Source: Omphiscola glabra
Lineage: Eukaryota > Mollusca > Gastropoda > Lymnaeidae
Reading direction: 5' to 3'
Assembly: GCA_964017045.1 (NCBI GenBank)
Contig: OZ024797.1
Location: 13,733,062 to 13,797,061, forward strand
DNA length: 64,000 nucleotides
The position numbers were made by a program, and so were the translations under genes. Shown here one piece after another: positions 1 through 11,092 of the stretch. The notes below the pieces were generated by a model. The model did no database searches. It worked only from the letters and a program-made list of their open reading frames with translations, and was not told the origin of the DNA. Positions within the stretch are counted from its first letter, which is position 1, and each line of letters begins with the position of its first letter.

Positions 1-469
1 TTTGCTATGGTGGGGACGTGGTCTAGTACACTCGCCTTGATGATATTATGAGACAGTGAACAATGGCTACATTGAAGACTTGTGTAAAATTTAATTGAAC
101 CGGATGTAATTTTCATGTAATGTCAAAAATTCGAATTATGATAGGAACGAAATAAAGTTTTTACATTTATTAATGTACATGGATATACAAACGTTATTTA
201 TTTTCTAGTATATATTTCTTATAGATTTTAAAAATTAATTAAAAGACGTATGTAGAAATAGTGTGCTTAACTACGACAAATTTATTAATGCAAGAAATTG
301 TCATTTGTTAATCTTTTTAAAGGCTTGGTTTTAAACAGATTTTTATTGTAAATTAAAATTGATAACATTACTTTACTGTTTTTTTTAAAATTACAATAAG
401 AAATTACCATTTACAGCCTTATAGAGTATTTTTACAATATTTTTCAGTTTTTTTACCATGGATTTTTTA
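1..469. other. AT-rich DNA, nothing recognised
   Basis: Simple AT-rich sequence with poly-A/T runs. No open frame, repeat unit or motif stands out on either strand. Confidence 0.6.
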
Positions 470-665
470 GAGTGTATCTAAGTTAACTCTACTTTTATAT
501 CTAAAATAACTCTACTTTTATATCTAAATTAACTTTACTTACATATCTAAAGTAATCCTACTTACATATATAAATTAACTTTACTTTCATATCTAAATTA
601 TAACTCTACTCACATAACTAAATAACTCTACTTATATATCTAAATTAACTCTACTGACATGTCTT
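470..665. repeat. Degenerate ~24-bp tandem array
   Basis: About eight copies of a unit built on TATCTAAATTAACTCTACTT, with point differences and small length changes. No coding meaning is seen. Confidence 0.8.
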
Positions 666-837
666 AATTACCTCTGATCATTAAGGGTATTGTGCAGTAT
701 ACAAGCCCGTCGGAGGTAAACGAGAAAAAATGTGTTTTTTGTGGGTGGGGGGATAAGACAATGAAGAATAAATGACGTCACTAGGGTTATTGTTACCCAG
801 TGGATCCAACCTCCTCCTTTTCATGCTTACCTGTGGA

Positions 838-915
838 CCTCACGGAGTCACCTTACGGAGTCACCTCACGGAGTCACCTTACGGAGTCACCTCACGGAGT
901 CACCGCACTGAGTCA
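838..915. repeat. 11-bp tandem array
   Basis: About seven copies of CACGGAGTCAC / CTTACGGAGTC alternate. Short open frames cross this stretch on both strands, but they consist only of the repeat. Confidence 0.85.
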
Positions 916-999
916 CCATACGGAGTCTGCCTTCTCTGGTGGCAACCTTTTCTGTTTGCACGCTGATCCGATTCAAGTTTCTCTTGTAGCATTCTATAC

Positions 1000-1115
1000 T
1001 CTGCATGATGGCACCCTTCTCTGCATGAGGGCACCCTTCTCTGCCTGATGGCACTCTTCTCTGCATGATGGCACCCCTCTCTGCATGATGGCACACTTCT
1101 CTGCATGAAGGCAGC
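1000..1115. repeat. 20-bp tandem array
   Basis: Six near-copies of CTGCATGATGGCACCCTTCT. A further 200 bases, down to about 1215, hold looser relatives of the GGCA-ACCT kind, suggesting an older, decayed extension. Confidence 0.8.
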
Positions 1116-1345
1116 CTGTTCTGGTGACAACCTCTGACACCCTTTTCTTGAGGCAACCTGCAAGGGTGACACACTGTTCTGTTGGCAACCTGATTTTGTG
1201 GAGCCCTGATCTAGTGACACCCAGCCCTTGTTAATTTTGTTAATGGCCGTGAGTGAAATTTGAGTGACATTGTCAAATTTGATAATTTTTCCTTTCCACC
1301 CTGAGAAGGAGTAATCCAGAGCGGTCCACACACCTTGGAATATAT

Positions 1346-1580
1346 ATATAGTCAAGTAATGTAAGCCTATTGAATGTAAGTTTAGTGAATGTAGTCTAGT
1401 AAATGTAAGTATAGTGAATGCAAGTATAGTGAATGTAAGTATAGTGAACGCAAGCCTAGTAAATGTAAGTGCAATTATTTAGAGATGTAAGTCTAGGGTA
1501 AGTATATTCATTTAGAGATGTAAGTCTGGTGTAAGTACATTCATTTAGAGATGTAAGTCTAGTGTAAGTACATTCATTTA
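1346..1580. repeat. Two abutting small arrays (~14 bp and ~33 bp)
   Basis: From 1346 to about 1470 a 14-bp unit around GTAAGTATAGTGAAT repeats. From about 1476 to 1580 a 33-bp unit containing TTAGAGATGTAAGTCTAG repeats three times. The shared GTAAGT core suggests one array grew from the other. Confidence 0.75.
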
Positions 1581-2454
1581 GACAAGATAAAAGTAGCAGA
1601 TAATAATTTACCTTTAGGGTGATTTTATTTATAAATGAGCTAGAGAGTAGGTGAGTTTTTAATTATTTTTTTTGTGTGTGGATATTTCTCTTATACGATT
1701 TGGGGAAGATGGGTAATAGAAATATTGGTAAAAATGAGATTGATCTGACAGAAAAATTGTGTGTGTGAGATAGATATAGATATATATATATAAATAGATA
1801 GAGATGAAGAGAGCGAGAGAGGGAGAGAATGAGAGATAGAGAAATGTGGAGAGAGAGATAATTTGTGAGAAAGGGGGCGGCAACTATAGTCACAAATTAG
1901 TTCGAGTAAAGAACAAGAGAGTAATGGATGGTGAAGAAAGGCAAAGGGGGGGGGGGTGAAGGGAGGAGGCGTGCCAAAAATGATTGAGAGAGTGTAGAAA
2001 TAAAATATTGGTAGTGCTGTCTTGTTGACATTTATCTGTCCTTATCAGCTTCTATCTCATCCATCCAGGATAGCGTCCCTTGGGGGGCGAGGGGGACAAT
2101 GTGTGGCCAATCTCTGCACTAGGACAGTTTAAGTACTGACAAACCGTCTTCCTGTGATCTGAACATTATTATATATATATATTAATATAGTGTTGTATTC
2201 ATTTAGAATTATTGGATTATTATTTAAGACTGCATGGATGTAAACGGCAAAATCCCTTGAGAAGCCAAGTGTAAGTTGTAAGGACTACTGGCTGGATTTT
2301 AATTATTGGCTTACGTTGCCATCCCTGGACCTCGTACATGTTACTAAACACAGCGAGTTGTTTAAATACAGGCAGTGACTTCGGAAAAATGGGGGCTGGG
2401 TGGGGTGGGGTGGTTCGACTTGGGGGTGACCAAAATCTTGACACGCCCCGGGTG
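1581..2454. other. Non-coding, low-complexity patches
   Basis: Holds a GA/TA-rich stretch at about 1760-1870, a G run near 1946, and otherwise unremarkable AT-rich DNA. Short open frames here fall in simple sequence and are not credible genes. Confidence 0.6.
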
Positions 2455-2840
2455 GCACTATCCCTGCCCTATACACTATCCCTGCCATTTACACTATCCC
2501 TGCCCTATACACTATCCCTGCCATTTACAATATCCCTGCCCTTTACACTATCCCTGCCATTTACACTATCCCTGCCCTATACACTATACCTGCCCTTTAC
2601 ACTATACCTGCCCTATACACTATCCCTGCCCTATACATTATCCCAGCCCTTTACACTATCCCTGCCCTATAACTATCCCTGCCCTTTACACTATCCCTGC
2701 CATTTACACTATCCCTGCCCTTTACACTATCCCTGCCATTTACACTATCCCTGCCCTTTACACTATACCTGCCCTATACACTATACCTGCCCTATACACT
2801 TCCCTACCCTTTGCACTTCCCTGCCCTATACACTATCCCT
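2455..2840. repeat. 18-bp minisatellite, ~21 copies
   Basis: Unit ACTATCCCTGCCCTATAC with T/A exchanges (CCATTTAC, CCTTTAC variants). Because 18 is a multiple of three, two plus-strand frames stay open (repeating LPYTLS and PCPIHY peptides). These are artefacts: the peptide is monotonous and there is no flanking coding sequence. Confidence 0.95.
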
Positions 2841-3003
2841 AGCTAAGTCACTGCACACAGCCACGGACATGTTTCCCTTCGATCACATTCTGTGGAATAT
2901 AACTGAACTTAAGGCCGTGAAGTCGTTGTCATTAAGATTCTCTTGTCATCGTCAAACTGTGGCAAAACACCGAATTTAATTACAGTAGAACATCACTTTA
3001 GAT

Positions 3004-3190
3004 CAGCGATTCTCAGCCTGTGGGTAGCGACCCCTTTGGTGGTCGAACGTCCCTTGTACAGGGGTCGCGTAAGACCATAAAAGACACATATTTATGAAGT
3101 AGCAACGAAAATGATTTTATGGTTGGGGGTCACCACAACATGAGGAGCTGTATTAAAAAGTCGTGGCATTAGGAAGGCTGAGAACCACTG
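3004..3190 (+). mobile_element. SPIN-like hAT MITE, copy 1
   Basis: The copy starts CAGCGATTCTCAGCCTGTGG and ends GGCTGAGAACCACTG, forming terminal inverted repeats typical of hAT elements. The interior carries GGGGTCGC and GGTCACCACAACATGAGGAG blocks that I associate with the SPIN non-autonomous family. It is flanked by a nearly perfect 8-bp target duplication: CTTTAGAT at 2996-3003 and CTTTAGAC at 3191-3198. It has no coding capacity and would need a transposase in trans. Family assignment is from memory of the consensus; the hAT class rests on visible ends and the 8-bp duplication. Confidence 0.85.
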
Positions 3191-3198
3191 CTTTAGAC

Positions 3199-4100
3199 GT
3201 TTTTATAAAAGGTTGTTTTTAATATCTTTTTTTTATCAAATTCTCCTCAAACAAACAAAAACTTTTTGCCTTATTTTTACCATTTGATACTTTTGTAGAA
3301 GTCAATCTTCTCTGAATGATCCCAAAACTTTTTACTCGTATAGATTCACCACCTTTTCTTCCTAACAACCCCATCACCCTATCTCCATCTCTTTCTCCGG
3401 CGCGTCCCATATCTCTCCCATGTACTCATATCATCTCTCACCCCCACCGCCCCCTTCTCCCTTTGATCAGCGTACCACGTGCATATGATTCCCTTAGCAG
3501 CCTCTCCTAATACCCGCGCATTATTGCATTAGGGCGAGTTAGCACGAGATTAAGGAAGGGGGCGCGGGGGTATCGGTCCGCCCCTGACGCTCGTCTCTGG
3601 CCCCCAGGCACGAAGATTTGTTTATAGTCTGCTCTTTGACAAATATTGTTTAATGTTTAGGCATTATACGAATGTCTGTGCGGTGTGTCTGCTGGTCTGT
3701 TGCAGAGTCTGCTTCAGAAATAAAACACGTGATTCTAATAGTGGCTTTTTAAAAAAAATATATACCTAAAGCAATCCCTGCTAATTTGATAAGTGTGTGG
3801 AACGAAAAACGAAAGGGAATAAAGTTGAATTCAGAAATAAAAATGAAGAAACAAAAAAGAAAAAAATAATAATTAAGATTTGGAGTTGCTAGAATGTAGA
3901 TGCTTTACGGTAGGTCTGAGTGTCTCTAAATAGGCGCGAGAAAACTTGGGTGATCCAAGCAATGCTATCAGACCCGTGGGGTATCGCCCTTATGGTTGCA
4001 CGGCCGTAGGAAAACCGAAAATAAATAGAAGATATTTTATGTTAGGAGGTAGTGTGTGTGTGTGTGTGGGGGGTGATGGGTGTGGGGGACGGATTCTTAA
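3199..4100. other. Non-coding, nothing recognised
   Basis: Single-copy sequence with a pyrimidine-rich block (3350-3460), an E-box CACGTG near 3475 and a GT microsatellite at about 4050-4070. The short open frames show no recognisable domain. Confidence 0.55.
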
Positions 4101-4560
4101 AATGTGGATAATGTCAACGAGGATCACAGTATTAAAGGAACTTGTGAAACCGTGGTCATAGTGTCAATGAGGATCACAGTAGTAAAAGAACTTTTGAAAC
4201 TGTGGATAATGTCAATGAGGATCACAGTATTAAAAGAACTTTTGAAACTGTGGATAATGTCAATGAGGATCACAGTATTAAAAGAACTTTTGAAACTGTG
4301 GATAATGTCAATGAGGATCACAGTATTAAAGGAACTTGTGAAACTGTGGATAATGTCAATGAGGATCACAGTATTAAAAGAACTTTTGAAACTGTGGATA
4401 ATGTCAATGAGGATCACAGTATTAAAGGAACTTGTGAAACTGTGGATAATGTCAATGAGGATCACAGTATTAAAGGAACTTGTGAAACCGTGGATAATAT
4501 CAATGGAGATCTCAGTACTAAGGGATCAAGTGAAACCGTGGATAATGTCAATGAGGAAAT
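4101..4560. repeat. 48-bp minisatellite, ~9.5 copies
   Basis: The unit contains GTGGATAATGTCAATGAGGA followed by TCACAGTATTAAAGGAAC. Two variants (AAAGGAACTTGTG and AAAAGAACTTTTG) are interspersed, as expected from unequal exchange. The unit length is a multiple of three, so frames on both strands stay open for 110-164 codons. They are repeat artefacts. Confidence 0.95.
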
Positions 4561-4851
4561 GAGGATCACGAGATTAAAGGATAAAGTGATTTCATTATCT
4601 CTGTGCGATACTTTATTGTTTAAGGACACCCTGGTTCTCTCATCATCCCATTGCAAACTATTTGGCTTTCAGTTTTTTTTCTCAGTACTTCATTAACTTG
4701 GTACGGCATGGTACGGCATGGTACAGTTGGACAGTGATCTCCCTTAAGCCAAGTTTCCGATAATACAATTAAAATGTGTCATTGCATGTCTCCTCCAAAG
4801 AATGTCTGTCAAATCACTATACTTATATATGCACTTGATGTACAATAACAT

Positions 4852-5200
4852 GTCAGTATGTGTCAAGTCAGTGCTAAATGTCAGTTTGTGACAAGCCAGT
4901 GCTAAATGTCAGTTTGTGAAAAGTCAGTGCTAAATCTCAGTTTGTGACAAGTCTGAGATAAATCTCAGTATGTGACAAGTCAGTGCTCAATCTCAGTATA
5001 TGACAAGTTATTGCCAAATGTCAGTTTGTGACAGGTCAGTGCTAAATGCCAGTTTAGGACAAGTCAGTGCTAAATATCAGTATGTGACAAGTCGGTGCTA
5101 AATGTCAGTTTGTGACAAGTAAAAGCTAAATGTCAGTATGAGACAAGTCAGTGCTAAATGTCAGTTTGTGACAAATCAGTGTTAAATGTCAGTTTGTGGT
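4852..5200. repeat. 28-bp minisatellite, ~12 copies
   Basis: The unit is built on GACAAGTCAGTGCTAAATG followed by TCAGTTTGT, with 27- and 28-bp versions and more divergence than neighbouring arrays, implying an older array. Confidence 0.9.
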
Positions 5201-5345
5201 TCCTGTCCACTAAATACAACAACGAACTACTACTGTGTCTAAATACAACACCGAACTACTGCTGCGACTAAATCAACACCCAACTACTGCTGTGACTAAA
5301 TACAACACCCAACTACTGCTGTGACTAAATCAACACCCTTATACT
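5201..5345. repeat. ~30-bp tandem array, 4-5 copies
   Basis: Copies of CTAAATACAACACCGAACTA plus CTGCTGTGA, alternating with a version that lacks the ATA. It directly abuts the preceding 28-bp array. Confidence 0.85.
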
Positions 5346-5479
5346 GTTGTGGTCCAACACTAAAGTAAATTACTCTTTTTAAAATCAAGTTTTTTTTTAA
5401 TGCTAATTTTGACTTGGGTTGTGACTTATTAAAAACTTTCAGAAGACGTCATAAAATTCATTTATTTTATACTTATTTG

Positions 5480-5648
5480 CTTAGCCTCAATTGACCATGT
5501 CTGACTTCAAAAACGTCATAATCATCTTCTTAACCATGTCTAGAGATCTGACTTCATACACGTCATGATCATCTTCTTAATCATGTTTAAAGATCTGACG
5601 TCATACACGTCATAATCATCTTCTTAACCTGTATGTAGATCTACCGAA
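5480..5648. repeat. ~48-bp array, left part (split by insertions)
   Basis: Three to four units contain AGATCTGACTTCATACACG and TCATGATCATCTTCTTAA. The same unit resumes at 7578-7630 and again at 8303-8316, so two kilobase-sized insertions entered an existing array. Confidence 0.85.
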
Positions 5649-6600
5649 ACATGGATCTCTAGCTTCCTCAGCGATCGATTCCAGGCGGTAGTGGTAGACG
5701 GCACAACCTCCTCCTTTGTTGGTGTTAAGTCAGGGTTTAGGCTCATTAACAGACCACTGTTTAGCATATATCAACGACCTGCCCGAGAAGCTCAACTCCC
5801 AAGCAAGACTATTCGCAGACGACACGGGGATGTATAGGACGATTGAAAACAGTTCTGACCAGGACAAGCTACAACAGGACCTCCATCGGTTAGCCGAGTG
5901 GGAGATGAGCTGGGACATGGAATTTTATCCCGTCAAGTGCCAGACCCTGTCAGTCTCTAGAGGCAGAACCCCTCTACACCACTCTTGCGAATTGCATGGA
6001 CATATTCTTGGGCCAGTTTCCTCCGTAATGTACCTTGGTGTCACCATTCAAAGAGAGGTCAGCTGGGACGAGGACATTAACAAAGTGTGCAACCGGGCAA
6101 ACAAGACCCTGGGGTTCCTGAGGTGAAATCTGAAGATCGGCAACTCAATCGTGAAAGAAAATGCCTATAAAGCCTTTGTCCGGTCGCTTTTAGAGTACTC
6201 ATCGTCAGTCTGTGACCCATTCACCAAGAAGAGCATCGACAGGTTGGAGGCGGTCCAGCGACGGGCAGCACGCTTTGTCCTGAACCGCTAAAGAAACACC
6301 TCAAGTGTTGACAGCATGCTGGAAACACTGGGCTGGTCACCAATGCTGGAAACACTGGGCTGGTCACCACTGGAGGAGCAACGATGACTCTCCAGGCGCT
6401 CCATGATGTGCAAGATAAAAAATGGGCTGGTCCACTGCTCCAGCATTAAACATAAACTCGTCCTGCTCCCCCTTAGACAACGGCGAGGTCACGACAGGCA
6501 GTTCCGGCTCAAACAAAACAAGAACCCACTACAGGAGCTCCTTATTCTGAGCTGATTCCCATTGCTACCGCCCAGAAGTTAAAATCTGTAAAAATAAAAA
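5649..6600 (+). pseudogene. LINE reverse-transcriptase relic 1
   Basis: This is the 3' part of a non-LTR retrotransposon ORF. Reading starts with WISSFLSDRFQAVVVDG, continues with YINDLPEKL and reaches an intact catalytic FADD box at 5812-5823. It then runs into the thumb and C-terminal region (YLGVTIQREVSWDEDI, RSLLEYSSSVCDP, RLEAVQRRAARFVLNR). The frame shifts around 5735-5760, where the motif-B region is damaged. Stops occur at 6124 (TGA) and 6289 (TAA), and a 30-bp stretch near 6340 is duplicated. The 5' part of the element is absent, a 5' truncation typical of LINEs. The clade is jockey/CR1-like by feel; I cannot fix it. It was inserted into the array at 5480-5648 and is inactive. Confidence 0.88.
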
Positions 6601-6609
6601 AATAAAACC

Positions 6610-7380
6610 CCACCCTCCCTTACTCTCTCAGGCGTGCAGATTGAGTTTGCTCAAACAGTGCGAAACCTGGGTGTCTACTTAGACAGAACACTAACTATGT
6701 GGAAAGCAACATTAACATGCTTTGCAGTGCCATTTTTCTAGAGCTGCGCAGAATGAATAAGTCATATCAGAACTTTTTTAACGTTTGATGCACCAATGAG
6801 GCTGATGTCTGCATGCGTGCTATCACGCATGGACTACTGCAATGCTCGCAGGGTAGGTCTTCCGGCTACGCTCCTGGATATAATTTAAAAAGCATTGAAT
6901 AATGCGGCTCGCATTGTTCTGCCCAAACGTAAATTTGACCATGCCAAATCCTTTCTTAGAGAGCTATTGGCTGCCGGTCCACGCTCACAGTACATAATTG
7001 CAACTCTGTGTTGCTTGCTGCATGACCTGGCGCCGTCCTATCTCAAAGCGCTCATGACGCCTTACGTACCCACTAGATCACTACGTTCATCCGATAGTGG
7101 CAAACTCTGGATACCGCGAGTCCGCCTTGAGACCTACGGAAGGCGCACTTTCGCTTTTGCTGGCCCAAGTATCTTGAACTGCCTTGTTCAAACTGACCTG
7201 CTGGGGTTTACCTCCTTGTTTTCAAGGAGCTTGCTCATATTCCTCGATGTACATTGGCTTGTATTGTCCATAGGCTTGTATGTAGATTTTGTATTGTTTT
7301 TTATAGCGCTTCGAACCTCAATTATGGATGAAACGTGTTGTTTTTTAAAGGAACTTTATTATTATTATTCCTGCCAAAAA
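6610..7380 (+). pseudogene. LINE relic 2 (CR1/Rex-like C-terminal part)
   Basis: A second, different non-LTR retrotransposon fragment. Recognisable blocks are VRNLGVYLDRTL (about 6660), the LDYCNA block (about 6835), KALNNAARIVLPKRKFDHA, HDLAPSYLKALMTPY and ALIGNED-type tail residues around RSLRSSDSGKLWIPRVRLETYGRRTFAFAGPS in pieces. This matches the C-terminal domain that follows the reverse transcriptase in CR1/Rex-type elements. An in-frame stop at about 6886 and missing catalytic domains show it is dead. It ends in a TTATTATTATT tail at about 7355, the expected 3' microsatellite. It seems to sit inside the 3' untranslated part of relic 1, whose tail may be the 7385-7577 stretch. Confidence 0.82.
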
Positions 7381-7384
7381 AACG

Positions 7385-7577
7385 CTAAGTATAAGAGACT
7401 GGAGCAAGCTTCAAAAAGCAACAGTTGAGGCGACTACACTTCAGACATTTGCGTCTATTGCCTCCTGTCTTCCAACCCACGCAGTTCATAACACCATTGC
7501 TGAGTAGCCCTTGTAACAAGTGAATTATCCCTTTGAAATCATGCACATGCAGTTTAAAAAATATGGAAGAAGGAGAA
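7385..7577 (+). mobile_element. Probable 3' tail of LINE relic 1
   Basis: Single-copy sequence ends ATATGGAAGAAGGAGAAG immediately before the interrupted array resumes. A similar ATATGGAAGAAGAAGAA end occurs at about 31700, so this looks like a shared LINE 3' terminus. Assignment to relic 1 is inferred from position only. Confidence 0.45.
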
Positions 7578-7630
7578 GATCTGACTTCATACACGTCATG
7601 AACATCGTCTTAATCATCTCTAGAGATCTG
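7578..7630. repeat. ~48-bp array, middle part
   Basis: One unit plus the start of the next (AGATCTGACTTCATACACG, ending TCTAGAGATCTG). It continues the array at 5480-5648 and is cut by the LTR at 7631. Confidence 0.85.
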
Positions 7631-8302
7631 TGTTGTGAACTGGATTTGTTATGAATTAATGGTATGAATGTTTGGTAGGGCGAGTTGTTGATCGGGTGAT
7701 TGTTTGGTGAGTTGTTGATCGGGTGATTGTTTGGTGAGTTGTTGATCGTGTGATTGTTTTGTGAGTTGTTGATCGTGAGGTCAGAGCGTGAAGTTGGTCC
7801 GTGTGATTGTTTTGTGAGTTGTTGATCGGGTGATTGTTTTGTGAGTTGTTGATCGTGTGATTGTTTGGTGAGTTGTTGAGCTTTAGTGTGCTTGGTGTTT
7901 GTGTGGTGATATAAAAAGGACAGTGTGTTAGAGAGTTGAGAGAGGGAGTTGAGTAGAGCCAGGAGTAGTTTAGTAGAGAAGCAAGTTAGTCGAGAGTGGA
8001 GTCGAGAGTAAGATCAGTGCCATTATAGTGATGTTTGAGCAGAGGACGATTTCTTGAATGGGTAGCTCGTCTGTGTAAATAGCTATTAAATAACTGTTGT
8101 ATTTTCTTCCTGCAGGTATGTGGTTTATATCCTGGGATAGTGTTGTAACCCCTAGATCATGTGGAGTCTACTGACCTTGCAGTAAACGTAACTACTACGG
8201 GATTTGTTAAAGTGTAAGTGTAAGAATGAAGATCCTAACACGTGATGTCTTGAGAAGGCCGTAACATCTGTGACCCTTGACTAACGAAAGAAGGCCGCAA
8301 TA
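7631..8302 (+). mobile_element. Solo LTR (about 672 bp)
   Basis: It begins TGTTGTGAACTGG and ends GGCCGCAATA. The flanks carry the 5-bp duplication ATCTG (7626-7630 and 8303-8307), and the surrounding array reads through (AGAGATCTG then ATCTGACTTCA). A TATA-like ATAAAAAGGACAGTG lies at 7911 and an AATAAC/ATTAAATAA region near 8088. No internal gag/pol and no second LTR are present, so it is the product of LTR-LTR recombination. A 27-bp tandem repeat (7677-7880) sits inside it. A related copy is at 25411-25895. The superfamily is undetermined. Confidence 0.7.
7677..7880. repeat. 27-bp tandem repeat inside the LTR
   Basis: About six copies of GAGTTGTTGATCGGGTGATT plus GTTTGGT, with one interruption near 7775-7800. 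The related LTR at 25.4 kb lacks the expansion, so it arose after the copies separated. Confidence 0.85.
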
Positions 8303-8334
8303 ATCTGACTTCAGAATAATTTAAAATACAATAT

Positions 8335-8665
8335 TAAATGGATATTAGACCACATTATATACAAAAGGATATTACATGGACATCTGACCACATTATATAC
8401 AAAAGGATATGACATGCACATCTGACCACATTGTATACAAAAGGATAATACATGGACATCTGACCACATTGTATACAAAAGGATATTACATGGACATCTG
8501 ACTACATTATATGCAAAAGGATATTACATGGAATGTAATCACATTATATACAAAAGAATATTACATGGACATCTGAACACATTATATAAAAAGGATATTA
8601 CATGGACATCTGACCACATTATATACAAAAAGGACATTACAATGACATCTAACCACATAAAAAAT
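8335..8665. repeat. 38-bp minisatellite, ~9 copies
   Basis: The unit contains CATGGACATCTGACCACATT followed by ATATACAAAAGGATATTA. Copies decay toward the right end. Confidence 0.92.
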
Positions 8666-9236
8666 GATATTACATGAAAATTTGAAAGTATCATGTGATT
8701 ACATAATATGATATAGAGGTCTGAGTCACTACTGATCATTGTGTCATTACATTAAACCCCCCCCCCCCCCACAATTTAGGTTTCCCTTGTTTTCCAATCC
8801 TTGTTTGAAAATGTAGCTGTATACATTTGTGTACATCTGTTTAGAAAAAACGGTTTCGAAATGGACCAACTTTTTAAAAATATTCATTTATGTAAAGCTT
8901 TGTTCAGACTTTAAAATCGGTGGTTTTAAAATACTATGGCACCACTTCCGTCTAACAGCGTGCTTTTAATAACAGTGCAGCCGTGTGTAGATAACAATGT
9001 TCGCTTTTACTCCTTGTATGTAAAAAAAAAGTTGATAGTTTAAAAACAAAAAATAATAATTAAAATATATATAGTGTTACAAAAGTGTCTAGAACTGTTG
9101 GATTTAAAGACATAAAATATGTTTTATAAACTAGGCCAAAGTGGACTTTTTGTTTACTAAAGAACAAAAAAAACATCAATAATTTCAATGTAACCTAAAA
9201 CTTATTTCTTGTGAAGTAATTTTTTTAGAATTAGAT
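8666..9236. other. AT-rich DNA, nothing recognised
   Basis: Includes a C run at about 8757-8769 and several poly-A tracts. No coding or repeat structure was seen. Confidence 0.6.
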
Positions 9237-9300
9237 CAGCGATTCTCAAAGTGTGTTACACGTACCACTAGTGCTGCCTATAACACTGTTCCGTGTAGTT
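9237..9300 (+). mobile_element. hAT-type terminal repeat fragment
   Basis: CAGCGATTCTCAAAGTGTG followed by TACACGTACCAC resembles the left end of a hAT element of a different subfamily from the SPIN-like copies. A roughly complementary end (GTTTGAGAACCCCTAG) lies at 11677-11692. The two could bound one composite element, but no 8-bp target duplication matches. Confidence 0.4.
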
Positions 9301-9365
9301 CATTAAATTAATTGATTGATTGATTGATGGATGGACGGGGGGCATGACGGACGGATGGATGGATA
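9300..9365. repeat. GATT/GATG microsatellite
   Basis: Short runs of ATTGATTG and GATGGATG flank a G-rich spot. Simple sequence. Confidence 0.8.
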
Positions 9366-9544
9366 TCCTTCCGTCTTCACGAGACAATCGAGTTTCTATT
9401 GACACTTCGTCAAATGGCTTACGAGAAAGATCCAGGAATGTCAGTCTCGAACTATCACTTTTCGCCGGATAACTGTGTCTCCTGATATATATGCTTAAAT
9501 TAGACATGCTCTATGCAAGTATTCTGTTTTCTGCACATCTTCTG

Positions 9545-10595
9545 AAATTTGAGGTCTTCATACACAGCTGGAAATGTGCGCGGCGATGATCTCACATTCG
9601 TTGATTTCTATATGTTGTCTTCCCTCATGTTCCTTTTGAAAACTTCAATAAATTGCAGCCGCGGCCATCTAATAAGTCTTCTCCTTTCTGCCAACTCTCC
9701 ATACAGGTGATCCTTTGGAATACGGCCTTCTTCCGTTCTCCTTACATGGCCTAACCAGGGAAGGCGCCTCTTGTTAAGAGCGGATATATGCTACCCATTT
9801 TTTTTGGAACGTTCCAAAACCTGTGTTAAGCACTTCGTCCTATGCCATCGAAGTCGCAAAATGCGAGGCAGTCACCTTTAATGGAAGCTGTTGAGTTTTC
9901 GATCATGACTTGCACATGTGGTCTACACCCACTGCATTGTAGGAGCGTACTGAGCAAACATGCCTCATAGATGCTATTTTTTTCTGTTTAGGATTATTTC
10001 ACACCAGCTAATTCAGTTTAGCCCTAGATGCTGCTAGTTTTGCGATCCTGATGTTCACCTCTTCATCATTGGAGAGTGGGCTAGAGATACTGGACCCATG
10101 GTTTGTGAAATCCTCAACTACTTACAAATTCTGGCCCTCAATATTTATGTTTGGGGTGGACTGTGCTTCTTGCATCATGGCATATATTTTCTGTAGACTA
10201 ATGGTCAGTCCAAGCTCTTGACATGCGTGTGCAGGGGAGAGACGATGAACTGATCGCTGCAGATTATATTTTTCTGTGTGCAACATTAAGGTGGCATAGT
10301 CACCAAACAGAAGTTCACGAATTAGTACCTTTTTTTAAACCCTGGTCTTTGCACGAAGACGGGAGATATTAAACAGTTACAGTGAAGACGCGTTAAGAAG
10401 AAAATGGAAAACAGCGTTGGTGCAAGTACGCAGCCTTGTTTTACTCCGCTACTGACTGGGAATGCTATGTAGACCGCACCACTGAACGTTACTGTGCTGT
10501 GTATGTCTTCTCGAAATGACTGTATGATTGTGAGCAGCCATGAGGTACAACCTATCTTATGCAAGATGCTGAACAGGCCTCTCTCATGGCTTACC
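9545..10595 (-). pseudogene. LINE relic 3, reverse transcriptase palm to C-terminus
   Basis: Read on the minus strand, sequence continuous with the array at 10596-11092 gives HERGLFSILHKIGCTSWLL, then STVTFSGAVYIAFPVSSGVK and QGCVLAPTLFSIFF (motif B region, 10390-10560). A decayed LLFGDYATLM follows at about 10285-10315, where family members have FADD. Then come QELGLTISLQK and the LINE tail KDHLYGELAERRRLIRWPR (about 9650-9720). Frame breaks and the FADD-to-FGDY change show it is dead. It is a non-LTR retrotransposon of the type with AFIDLTKAFD as motif A. Confidence 0.85.
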
Positions 10596-11092
10596 AAGAC
10601 CATTGCCTTGGTCATATCTATGAAAGCCTTGGTCAGATCTATGAAAGCCTTGGTCAGATCTATGAAAGCCTTGGTCAGATCTACGAAACCCTTGGTCAGA
10701 TCTATGAAAGCCTTGGTCAGATCTATGAAAGCCTTGGTCAGATCTATGAAAGCCTTGGTCAGATCTATGAAAGCCTTGGTCAGATCTATGAAAGCTTTGG
10801 TCAGATCTATGAAAGCCTTGTTCAGATCTATGAAAGCCTTGGTCATATCTATGAAAACCTTGGTCAGATCTATGAAAGCCTTGGTCAGATCTATGAAAGC
10901 CTTGGTCAGATCTATGAAAGCCTTGGTCAGATCTATGAAATCCTTGGTCAGACCTATGAAAGCCTTGGTCAGATCTATGAAAGCCTTGTTCAGATCTATG
11001 AAAGCCTCTGTCAGATCTATGAAAGCCTCGGTCAGATCTATGAAAGCCTTGGTCAGACCTATGAAAGCCTTGGTCAGATCTACAAACTATAG
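10596..11092 (-). repeat. 21-bp minisatellite derived from RT motif A
   Basis: About 23 copies of a 21-bp unit. Read on the minus strand in the frame of the flanking LINE relic, each unit encodes A-F-I-D-L-T-K, which is motif A of the reverse transcriptase. On either side the LINE protein continues: YQLQKKGREPWPIVC upstream and GLFSILHKIGC downstream. The array therefore grew inside the element by repeated duplication of the active-site segment. Motif A normally reads AFIDLTKAFD, so its two AF dipeptides sit seven residues (21 bp) apart, giving a ready-made slippage register. All three plus frames and several minus frames stay open, but none is a real gene. Confidence 0.93.

Noticed and set aside
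4101..4696. 164-codon acidic repeat protein
   Set aside because: Artefact of the 48-bp array; opposite-strand frames are equally open.
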